Shown piece by piece: positions 57,821-64,000 of a stretch of 64,000 bases of DNA. Every line of letters starts with the position of its first letter. Position 1 is the stretch's first letter. A program made the translations under genes and the position numbers. This DNA comes from Euglena gracilis (lineage: Eukaryota; Euglenida; Euglenophyceae; Euglenales): contig CP154957.1 in NCBI GenBank assembly GCA_039621445.1, positions 2,722,504 through 2,786,503 on the forward strand, in the 5' to 3' direction. Below the pieces are notes generated by a model, which searched no databases, had not been told where the DNA came from, and saw nothing but the letters and a program-made list of their open reading frames with translations.

Positions 57821-60337
57821 CGTGCGAGTGAGCATGCGCGCAGATGGTGCGTGTGCGTGCGCATGCATTCGTGTGTGCACGTGTGTGAGTGAGCGTGTGT
57901 GTGTGCGTGCGCGCGTGTGTGTTTGTGCGTGCATGCGCGTGTGCGTGTATGTGATTCTATGTGTGTGTGTGTGCGTGTGGTATGATGAATTAAGTGTGCC
58001 TTTGTGTGAGTTATTATTTTGCCAAGTGCACAAATGCATCATTTGTACGGAAATCAAAACGCTGGTTTAATTACATGAGTGGGGTAAGTGTGGTCTTCAC
58101 CGCCTCCGTCTCCCCGTGCTGCAGGCAGTACCTCGCCAAGCAGCGGGGCTGTCCGCCCCTTGGCCCCTGGACACTGTTCTATGGCTGTCGGCACCCGGAC
58201 CATGCATTCATTTAAGCCCTGTGTGACCCCACCCCAGAGTTCGACATGAGGAGGGTGTGGGAGGAGGGGGGACACTGGACCCGAGTCTGGACCCCCCCTC
58301 GCCACTCTCCTCCTACAAGGCAGGTACCCGGGACCCCCAAAACGGTCATTTTTCTTCCCGTGGTTTGCGCGATTTTTTTTTGGCATTTTTGATAGTTTTT
58401 CTGTCCAAAAAGTGCCCAATTTTTTGACCGGTTTTGGGCAAGGTTTTCGGCCGGCGCTTCACAGCTGGGTCGAAAATCAGTCACCCAGGCCTCGTTGTAC
58501 AGGGGGGGGGGGAGGGCCCCCCCCCCCCCCCCCGGACAGGGACCCCCCACCTGCCCTTACATTGAACCCCACCCCACCCCTGATGGATGGGAGGCTGACA
58601 CACCCAATCCCCCGCCCAAAGGCACCCCAAATCGGCCAAAGGCATTGAAAAACCCCCGCCAAGCCCGGCGGCCAAGACTGAACAGCACATCACACCCCTG
58701 GGGAGTGTGGTCCAGGGTTCAGTGCTCCCAAGCCAAGGGGAGGCCTTGGGTTTTTTTTGGGTTTGTTTGGGTTTGCCCCAGGAAAGGTGCCCGCCAGCCA
58801 ATCCCGGGTCTTACCAGGTGAATCTATGCCCTGGACCAGGACTGCCTCTTCCAGCCTGAGCTGGAGCAGTGCCTCGCCAGTGGGGTTCTGGCCGCCCTGC
58901 ATGTCGCGTACTCCCGGCAGGTCAGTTTTGTGCAGGGCGGTCCTTGAGGGACGGGATGCCTTTTTTTTCCATTCAGGACCACCGTCAGGCGTTGATTCGT
59001 GACCCAAAGGGCAAAGACACACGGGTGATGCCTTTTCTTGGTCGGAGGTTTTCGGATTGAAATGGCACGATGTTAGGTTGCTTTTGTAGTTTGTTGTTCG
59101 GAACTTCTTCACCCTGCACTCATGAAAGGCAATTCACCTCTCGTAGAATGTCGGGGACACAATACAATGACACAATATAATATAATATAATATAATACAC
59201 AGTACGTAGAATACATAAAACACACCCAATATGTCACTCCCATCTATGTAATCGACGAGGACAGGAACAGGAAGGAAGGTGCTAAAGGATGGTTTCTCTT
59301 TATTTTGGTTCCAAAATATCTATGCCCAGTTGCCTTTCCACTTGGGGGGGGGCCCAGACACAATACCTTGATGCCACCCTGGGGGTCAAAAAAGCCAGAT
59401 CACGTAAACGCAACGGTGGGGAGTACCCCGGAGCAACTCACCATAGCCCTGGACAACACAGGCTAGCCCCAGTAAAACACTGCAGCTTGCTTCCACATAC
59501 CGAGGGAGTGATAGATCTTGGTTAGATAATTCCTTGTGGATCAAACTGTGCCCGCCAAATTTGAAAGTCCAAACAAAAAACGGACTCAAAAATCAGGTTA
59601 ATTGGTGGGAAAGTAAAGTCGATTTCGAGATATTTGGAATTGAGAAGACCGTTTTCCTGACCCCCCCCCACTTCCGACCATTTTAGGTGCCCTCCCAAAA
59701 ACTTGTTTTTCTTCGAGTCAGCCATCCACATTGTCCACCGGCGCTTCAAGTTTCCGCCTGCCATTTGCAGGAGCCACCCGCCTACGTCTGGCACCTCCTA
59801 CTGGCGCAAGCGGCGGAGGTGCGCAGATTGATGGAGCAGGGCCAGGCCATTCCTCGAGCCCACCGCCATGTGGTTGTAAGTCCCCCCAGCTGCTTTGGCG
59901 TTGAATTACCCCCCACCCCAAATAGCGGGAGGTGTGGTGTTGGAGGGTGGAGAGTTCAGGGAGGGAGACCCAGTTACGGGTTGGGAGGGAAAGTGCCGGA
60001 ATTCTTTTTTGGGAAAATTGTTTCAAGTTGGATCGATTTTTGGGGGTCTCCGGCGTCCCACGCTGCATTGGGTGGGTGGGGGGGACCCCACCTCCCTTGG
60101 GGTCTTAAAAAGTGGCTCACTTACCCCCACCACCCAGTTGCACCTTCTGATGCGGTGGCATGACGACGGCCGGTTCCAACCCCGGAGAGGCCTGTGGTTG
60201 GGGCGGTGGTGTTCGTATGCGGCTCCCCCGGGATGGTGCAGGACGTGGAGCGCACGCTGGGCCAGGCCGCAGGCAGCCCGGACACGGTGGAGGGGTGGAG
60301 GGCGGCGGGCCGCCTGCGCATCGACGCCTGGAAGTGA
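46992..60337 (+). CDS. FAD/NAD(P)H flavoprotein reductase with N-terminal oxidoreductase-like motif (gene span)
   Basis: Predicted electron-transfer flavoprotein. Order of parts: a Pro-rich start; DCCGSGCTRCVWDVYYDALE (Cys-rich oxidoreductase-like domain); a beta segment LVHVPVREARRLTAADAPKE; then TGSGL and YAPGD, HCPNCEAVV; LLTHYVDLTSAPR; DRSYSVASAPL (FAD-binding R-x-YS motif); IASGTGLAPFRSF (NADP pyrophosphate loop); LFYGCRHPDHAF; VFVCGSPGMVQDV; and the end RLRIDAWK. These are the FAD and NAD(P) halves of the cytochrome P450 reductase / sulfite reductase class. I see no flavodoxin (FMN) domain, so the electron acceptor is unknown. The proposed ATG is at 46992, about 790 bp after the fusion gene on the same strand. 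A few exon edges remain unsettled. Confidence 0.85.
47655..48055. repeat. Element with AACCCCCCC..AAATAAT ends, copy 1
   Basis: GGTAACCCCCCC..AAATAATACCCC, TTCGCCTGAAGTCCCGGCCC, then AGTCCCATAGGACCCAAAAT, TTTTCAGGTCAAAATC, GTCGGCCCGAAATT and an ATTATTTGGGG end. The same order is found at 60590-61000, clearly a second copy. Confidence 0.85.
48147..48238 (+). CDS. Exon b
   Basis: Starts after ttttgccgcag in phase 1 and reads ARPVNSAERPACVAVVLYDG then ADSLPAAPED. The donor gat|gtgcag is in phase 0. Phase fits both neighbours; no domain recognised. Confidence 0.6.
49014..49133 (+). CDS. Exon c (FAD-domain first strand)
   Basis: After ggcgcag, reads DFHCRRRLVHVPVREARRLT, AADAPKEVITLQLDLTGSGL, typical of the start of the reductase FAD domain. 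Two 3' edges are possible: after the TGSGL codons (here), or 13 bases earlier at a NNNCAG donor (49120), which would delete GSGL. Confidence 0.8.
49540..49840 (+). repeat. Pentanucleotide array (TATGA/TATGC)n
   Basis: TATGATATGA and TATGCTATGC units, in the intron between exons c and d. Confidence 0.97.
49990..50051 (+). CDS. Exon d (YAPGD)
   Basis: PHYAPGDALRVHCPNCEAVV, the conserved YxPGDxLxVxPxN strand. Its start depends on exon c (49990 or 49995). The 3' edge is nonconventional: gccCAGCGTGGGATGGG. Confidence 0.85.
50245..50590. repeat. Element with AAACCCCCCAAATAAG ends
   Basis: TAAACCCCCCAAATAAGTCT at the left and GATCTTTTGGGGGGTTTAT at the right; internal GCGAAGCGCC and GGCACGAAGCGCC motifs. 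Confidence 0.7.
50765..51020 (+). repeat. Pentanucleotide array (GCGGT)n/(GTGGT)n
   Basis: GGCGT, then GCGGT, then GTGGT blocks. Inside the nonconventional intron between exons d and e. Confidence 0.97.
51069..51126 (+). CDS. Exon e
   Basis: Reads AVLERLGLAANQLLMVKPA, continuing NCEAVVH from exon d. This is the helix that follows the PN loop in the reductase FAD domain. The 3' edge is not defined by any clear signal. Confidence 0.7.
51880..52066 (+). repeat. AT-rich tract next to exon f
   Basis: TATTATATAATAATTATAT-type sequence ending directly at the exon f coding stretch. Confidence 0.9.
52067..52270 (+). CDS. Exon f (LLTHYVDLTSAPR)
   Basis: SVRPKTFLGPSLFNRDGAGP.. then MSAAHLLTHYVDLTSAPRTG and HLLAESATDLTDRDCAAAWL. 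The helix LxxHYxDLTSxPR is diagnostic of this reductase class. Starts right after an AT-rich tract with no AG next to it; both edges are approximate. Confidence 0.75.
52380..52675. repeat. Repeat family A, copy 4
   Basis: GTTGGGTGCCTACCCCACGG, GGGGCAGGCACCCCATAGCA, GGCGCCGAAGGCGCC, end CCCGGTTGGTAAGCACAAGC. Nearly the same as the 13345 copy. Confidence 0.82.
52980..53300. repeat. Repeat family B, before exon g
   Basis: GACTGACTGGTTTTTTTTTT, GCGCCAAAGGCGCC, GGAAGTGGGTGACAGGTTTTT, end GGGGTCGATAAGCAATGCTG. Ends a few bases before exon g, as the 39065 copy ends shortly before exon 11. Confidence 0.75.
53313..53417 (+). CDS. Exon g
   Basis: ASPERLAHLLSARPSLPTLL then ARLPSSRPPLPRLF, the connecting helices before the FAD RxYS motif. 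The 5' edge lies in a C-run and is approximate. The 3' edge is nonconventional: aggCAGGGGTTTGCG. Confidence 0.8.
53418..53830 (+). other. Nonconventional intron
   Basis: Begins aggCAGGGGTTTGCG and ends GCCCACACCCCTGgctgc. CAG and CTG are at the expected positions and the ends are complementary. Splicing gives PRLF-ECLGQLKDRSYS. Confidence 0.8.
53831..53942 (+). CDS. Exon h (FAD-binding RSYSVAS)
   Basis: ECLGQLKDRSYSVASAPLGW then CSTVDLVVAVERDALPS. R-x-Y-S is the FAD contact motif of the ferredoxin-reductase fold. Normal donor cag|gtgtgt in phase 1. Confidence 0.88.
54534..54605 (+). CDS. Candidate exon i
   Basis: Phase-1 segment after ccatcaag, reading VLHSRAPYHRGPAVTFRRKS then GCQR. It would fill the stretch between the two lobes. 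Chosen by phase only; the donor caacgt|gtggcc is a guess, and other exons may be missing here. Confidence 0.35.
55560..55733 (+). CDS. Small basic ORF in the TIR element
   Basis: Starts MSDPKDGPMASDSSGAAERP, then RKKPRAKHGDQGG, and ends at tga near 55733, about 57 codons. The RKKPRAK stretch could be nuclear-targeting. Function unknown; it overlaps nothing else on this strand. Confidence 0.35.
   Translation: MSDPKDGPMASDSSGAAERPRKKPRAKHGDQGGPRGTAIVNRQANVLNRVRNLKELQ
55716..56289 (-). pseudogene. Coiled-coil-like protein of the TIR element, frame-broken
   Basis: First part (56289-55996): ..GQFTTLEQFSTLATAFQEAK.., DPRTYVQQLEEISRLEQKS.., to about 56030. A frame change then leads to AFTPKISNIASGIENLQQQW, DIRTAIADLQTRNAATRSPT. 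The heptad-like, Gln/Leu-rich composition suggests a coiled coil. Further coding-like sequence lies upstream to 56594. Confidence 0.5.
56735..56905 (+). repeat. CGCA, CT and CA microsatellites
   Basis: (ACGC)n, (CT)n at 56842-56868 and (CA)n beside the right end of the TIR element. Confidence 0.95.
57390..57457 (+). CDS. Exon j (NAD(P) loop GTGLAPF)
   Basis: ESAAGDLSLPLILIASGTGL then APFRSFYLHR. GTGxAPF is the nucleotide-binding turn. Normal donor tcg|gtgtgt in phase 2; the 5' edge is uncertain. Confidence 0.85.
57460..57990 (+). repeat. (GT)n and GTGC-type repeats after exon j
   Basis: GT arrays at 57460-57555 and 57775-57990, with two ATATGCACGTGCATGC-like palindromic stretches near 57720-57765. 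Confidence 0.95.
58125..58209 (+). CDS. Exon k (LFYGCRHPDHAF)
   Basis: After ccgtgctgcag in phase 2, reads QYLAKQRGCPPLGPWTLFYG then CRHPDHAF. xxFYGCRxPxxDxx is the second NAD(P)-domain motif. The 3' edge is unclear; a family H element begins just after. Confidence 0.85.
58228..58566. repeat. Repeat family H, copy 2, right after exon k
   Basis: GAGTTCGACATGAGGAGGGT at the left, TGCCCTTACATTGAACCCC at the right; internal GGTACCCGGGACCCCCAAAA and GGCCGGCGCTTCAC as in copy 1. Confidence 0.75.
58849..58920 (+). CDS. Exon l (LHVAYSRQ)
   Basis: FQPELEQCLASGVLAALHVA then YSRQ, matching DELExxLxxGxLxxLxVAFSR. The donor cag|gtcagt is normal; the 5' edge is approximate. Confidence 0.85.
59771..59839 (+). 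CDS. Exon m
   Basis: After ccatttgcag, twenty-three codons EPPAYVWHLLLAQAAEVRRL then MEQ, the penultimate helix of the NAD(P) domain. The 3' edge is nonconventional: ggcCAGGCCATTCC. Confidence 0.9.
59840..60199 (+). other. Nonconventional intron
   Basis: Begins ggcCAGGCCATTCC and ends GGAGAGGCCTGtggtt, with pairing ends and exact anchor spacing. Splicing gives RRLMEQ-GAVVFVCGS. Confidence 0.85.
60200..60337 (+). CDS. Exon n, last (VFVCGSPGM, stop)
   Basis: GAVVFVCGSPGMVQDVERTL then GQAAGSPDTVEGWRAAGRLR and IDAWK, stop tga at 60335-60337. CGxxGMxxDV is the last NAD(P)-domain motif. A C-terminal Trp near the end is common in this class, where an aromatic residue stacks on FAD. Confidence 0.92.
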   Translation, partial: GAVVFVCGSPGMVQDVERTLGQAAGSPDTVEGWRAAGRLRIDAWK

Positions 60338-60589
60338 CCCACCCCCCTTCCCTGGCCCGCTTTGGGCTTCCGCTTCGTGAACGGCTTCGTGAGCCGGCGC
60401 GTCGGCGGCGACCTCGGAGATTCCGCATCGCTGTGTTTCCCAACCCTCTCCATTTCCCCCCTTTTTTTTGCTCTGCTGTATGCCATTGTGTGCTGACGGC
60501 ACTCTGCCCTGCCATTCCAATATGCCCCTCACATTTGCCACGCGGCTGATGTTCTTGTCCATTGGATTGGGGGTTGCAGTCACAATGTC

Positions 60590-61005
60590 AACCTCCCCCC
60601 AATTAATACCCCTCCACGGGTATTAATTTTTTTCGCCCGAAGTCCCGGCCTGAGTGGTGGGGGCATCATTTGGAGGAGGGTTTTAGCTCCCCAAAATTTT
60701 CGAAATTTTTTGGAAGTCCCATAGGACCCAAAATAGCTCCCAACCCCCTTTTCGGTCATTTATTTGACTTTCTCATGAAATTTAGCATTCTTGGAGGCCA
60801 GATGGTCAAAAAAATTTACAAAATTACAAAAAAAAACGATTTTTTTGTAATTTATTGTCAAATATTGTATTTTTACATTTTCAGGTCAAAATCCGGGTTG
60901 TCGGCCCGAAATTGGGGGGGGGGGGGCATTAACTCGGTCACCGAAGTCCCAGCCCGAGGGGGGGTATTATTTGGGGGATTATTTGGGGGGGGTTTACCCG
61001 ATCTG
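60590..61005. repeat. Element with AACCCCCC..AATAAT ends, copy 2
   Basis: About 400 bp colinear with 47655-48055, including TTTTTCGCCCGAAGTCCCGG, AGTCCCATAGGACCCAAAAT, GGAGGCCAGATGGTC and a final ATTATTTGGGGGGGGTTTAC. Lies downstream of gene 2. Confidence 0.85.
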
Positions 61006-62313
61006 CTCAGTCCCATGAAACTATTATTTTTTTGGCCAATGCTGCAAAGTTGCAAGGGGCCCTGCTCCAAGGGAGAGCATACTGGGGGGGGGGTCGAACT
61101 GTAGCTTTTGTGGTGCGAGGAATTTCGCCGGGGGGGGGGGATGGGTGGGGAGGTTTCAAACTGCCCAGATGGAAAGCAGTGAAGCAGACACAACACCGGA
61201 AGTCTTCTTCAAAACACCCACCCCATCCAGCAATTTTCTTGTCCATTCACGTTTGGCTGTGACGCTTCTTTTGACTCAGATAGTGCCAAAGATTGGCCAC
61301 AAATAGATTGGCGGGCTTCCGAGTTTTGGGATTCGGCGTCCATTTTGAGTCGAAAATCCTTGAAAGGTTGTTATTCTTTGTTAACACTTCGTTGGCTCTC
61401 CTTTTCGCCTTCAACTTTCTTTGGGTATGGCAACACCCTGGTCCCCCAGGGCCCATTTCCATCGGTATGAGGCTCCACCATTGTTTCCCCGCCCGGCACC
61501 CTCTTCCAGCCTCCAAGCCCCACCCCCCAAGTCACGAAGTGACGGGTATCCATTGGTCGGGCCATATATCTGCTATATATCTATATATGTATATATTACA
61601 TTTGTGTATATATATATATATATACTTTATACATATGTATAATATATATAATTATATATAATTATATATATATACATATATATATGCATATATATGTATA
61701 TATGTTTATATATGTATATATATGGCCATAGACTTTATGGGACCTACCATTTTTTTTTACCAATCTTTTATTTCTTGTTGTCCCAGAATTCCCCCCCCCC
61801 GTTTTTGGGGGCGGCAAGTTCAAAAAACGACTTTTCATCCCTATTTGGAATGCTGAGGCATGGCTTTCCACAATTTTTCCCCCTTCACACAAAGTACGAA
61901 GAATTTTTAGCCTGGGAGGTGACCCACCGGCAAGTTACTGACTATGTCGGTAGGGAGGTGTGTATGGTGGCTTGGCTTCTGTGTTCTTTGTCGCAAAGCC
62001 ATTCCCTTCACCTGTGGGCATGCCAGATGCCTGCCCCAGCAGATGGAGTACCCCTGGTCTTCAGAGTCTTCGGAGGCATCACCGCCATCTTCTGCCCCTA
62101 TATGTCGATGGTGGTCGCACAGCCCCGCGAGGAAGACGTTGGACCTGTTTTCGTCTCGTTCTTGCCCGCACTCAAAGCAGGACACGCAACCTGGGAGGAG
62201 CGTGGAATGCACGCCTCTCCTTGTTCTGAGCCACGTCTTGAGGTGCCCCCACATGCCATATATATATGTATACATATAATATATATGTATATACATACAT
62301 ACATACATATATA

Positions 62314-62381
<68 letters not shown>

Positions 62382-62500
62382 CACATACACATACATACGG
62401 CAGCCAATATGGTTAGGGTTACAACTTGGGATTAGGGTTAACCAGGTTTTGAATAGTGCTGAGCTCTTGATAAGCGCACACCCACCCCTTCATTGACCAT
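61006..62500. other. No confident gene; AT microsatellites
   Basis: (AT)n-type tracts at 61560-61730 and 62260-62400. 61840-62250 is open in several frames with no recognisable motif. GGTTAGGGTT-like bits at 62410-62440. Confidence 0.4.
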
Positions 62501-62504
62501 CCCG

Positions 62505-62735
62505 GCCGGCGGCCCGGCGGCCCGGCCCGGCCCGGCCCGGCCGGCGGCCCGGCGGCCCGGCCCGGCCCGGCCGGCGGCCCGGCGGCCCGGCCCGGCCCGG
62601 CCCGGCCCGGCCCGGCCGGCGGCCCGGCCCGGCCCGGCCCGGCGGCCCGGCGGCCCGGCCCGGCCGGCGGCCCGGCGGCCCGGCGGCCCGGCCCGGCCCG
62701 GCCGGCGGCCCGGCCCGGCCCGGCCGGCGGCCATC
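62505..62735 (+). repeat. CCGGCC-rich tandem array
   Basis: Mixed CGGCC and CGGCGGC units, 230 bp of C and G only. Confidence 0.97.
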
Positions 62736-63040
62736 ATTGGTCATGATGGCCATCATTGGTCATGATGGCCATCATTGGTCATCATGGCCATCATTGGTCA
62801 TGATGGCCATCATTGGTCATCATGGCCATCCGGGGTCATGATGGCCATCAGGGCTCATGATGGTCATCATTGGTCACGATGGCCATCATTGGTCATGATG
62901 GCCATCATTGGTCATGATGGCCATCATTGGTCATTATGGCCCTCATGGGTCATGATGGTCATCATTGGTCATGATGGCCATCCGGGGTCATGATGCCCAT
63001 CATTGGTCATCATGGCCATCATTGGCCATGAGGGCCATGA
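62735..63040 (+). repeat. Tandem array, about 19-20 bp, GGTCATGATGGCCATCATT
   Basis: Sixteen or so imperfect units. Each is largely palindromic (ATGATGGCCATCAT), so the array is rich in hairpins. Confidence 0.93.
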
Positions 63041-63049
63041 TGGGCTGGG

Positions 63050-63660
63050 GGGTCGAAAAACGCCCATTTTCAGCTCGAAAACAGTTTTTCCAGGTCCAAG
63101 AAACCAAAAAACATGGTTTTGGGCAAAAAAAATTTTTCGATTTTTTTCGACTTTTTTGACCCGTTTTTGACCCAAAGTCAATGGGTCGGCGGCCCAAAAC
63201 GGGGCGCCGGCGGGTCGAAAAACGCTCATTTTCGGCTCAAAAACAGTTTTTCTGGGTCCGGGAGGCCAAAAAACATCCTTTCGGGCAAAAAAATTTTTTC
63301 GATTTTTTTCGACTTTTTTGACCCGGTTTTGACCCACAGTCAATGGGTCGGCGGCCCAAAACGGGGCGCCGGTGGGTCGAAAAACGCTCGTTTTCGGCTC
63401 AAAAACAGTTTTTTCGGGTCCGGGAGGCCAAAAAACATCGTTTCGGGCAAAAAAAATTTTTTCGATTTTTTTCGACTTTTTTGACCCGGTTTTGACCCAA
63501 AGTCAATGGGTCGGCGGCCCAAAACGGGGCGCCGGTGGGTCGAAAAACGCTCGTTTTCGGCTCGAAAACAGTTTTTTTGGGTCCGGGAGGCCAAAAAACA
63601 TCGTTTCGGGCAAAAAAAATGTTTTCGATTTTTTTCGACCTTTTCGGCCGAAAATGGCTA
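63050..63660 (+). repeat. Satellite, unit about 163 bp, nearly four copies
   Basis: Each unit runs GGGTCGAAAAACGC.., CAGTTTTTC.GGTCC.., TTTTTTCGACTTTTTTGACC, AGTCAATGGGTCGGCGGCCC, GGGGCGCCGG. Starts near 63050, 63213, 63375 and 63538; the last is partial. Confidence 0.93.
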
Positions 63661-64000
63661 AGTCGAACAGAGGGAAAAGTGTACAAAATGGCCTGAAATG
63701 GCCCAAATTGGCGAAAAACCGCCCGTATCTCGGGCTGGGCGGGGAGTTGCGGGGAAACCAAAATCCCAGTAGCTAGAGCGTTCCAAGGGCTTCAATTTAG
63801 GTCTCCGGACATTTCCTTTGACTTTGCATCATTTTCGAGAAATTTTGAAAACATCGATTTTTTGACCCCCCACCCCCCGAAAACGGCTAAGTCGAACAGA
63901 GGGAAAAGTGTACAAAACGGCCATCTGCGCCGAAAACGGCCGTATCTCGGGCTAGGCGGGGAGTTGCTGGGAAATCAAAATACCGGTAGATGGGGCGTTC
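63650..64000 (+). repeat. Second satellite, unit about 230 bp, running off the window
   Basis: GGCTAAGTCGAACAGAGGGA, GTATCTCGGGCTGGGCGGGG and TTTAGGTCTCCGGACATTTC; the first two recur at about 63885 and 63950. A diverged piece lies at 11130-11280. Confidence 0.85.

Noticed and set aside
62735-63040. CRISPR-like array
   Set aside because: Units are contiguous with no unique spacers, in a eukaryotic setting; it is a palindromic satellite.

Overview
The window looks like nuclear DNA of a euglenid, an Euglena-like flagellate. This rests on its introns. Two protein-coding genes, both on the + strand, can be rebuilt exon by exon. Their introns are of two kinds. Some are ordinary GT-AG introns. The others lack GT-AG, start NNNCAG, end CTGNNNNN, and have ends that can pair with each other. 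That second kind matches the 'nonconventional introns' known from euglenid nuclear genes. GC-rich exons sitting in huge, microsatellite-filled introns fit this picture. No bacterial, organellar, rRNA or tRNA features were recognised.

Gene 1 (about 14.0-46.2 kb) encodes a TsaE-type P-loop ATPase domain followed in frame by a mitochondrial-type TsaD (Qri7/OSGEPL1) domain. Both act in N6-threonylcarbamoyladenosine (t6A) synthesis on tRNA. At least 19 exons are called, plus two candidate 5' exons; the true start was not found. The last beta strand of TsaE lies on the same exon as the start of TsaD, so the fusion looks genuine. The TsaD part is about 413 codons, close to human OSGEPL1.

Gene 2 (about 47.0-60.3 kb) follows head to tail. 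It encodes a small Cys-rich oxidoreductase-like motif, then the FAD-binding and NAD(P)H-binding halves of a diflavin-reductase-type flavoprotein. No flavodoxin (FMN) domain was seen. About 14 exons are called; those around 51.1-52.3 kb, 54.5 kb and 58.2-58.9 kb have uncertain edges.

Mobile DNA: a LINE of about 8.8 kb (18.7-27.6 kb, - strand; endonuclease, reverse transcriptase, RNase H and Cys/His motif) with several reading-frame breaks sits inside one nonconventional intron of gene 1. A 1.3-kb element with terminal inverted repeats and a broken coding region sits in an intron of gene 2 (55.4-56.7 kb). Many short non-coding elements recur; one group shares AAACCCCCC..AAATAA-type inverted ends.

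Layout: 1-14.0 kb, repeats and minisatellites with no confident gene; 14.0-46.2 kb, gene 1; 46.2-47.0 kb, gap with a dispersed repeat; 47.0-60.3 kb, gene 2; 60.3-64.0 kb, repeats and satellites. The longest open frames (35.3-38.7 kb, 43.3-44.8 kb, 24.6-26.5 kb) are low-complexity artefacts.
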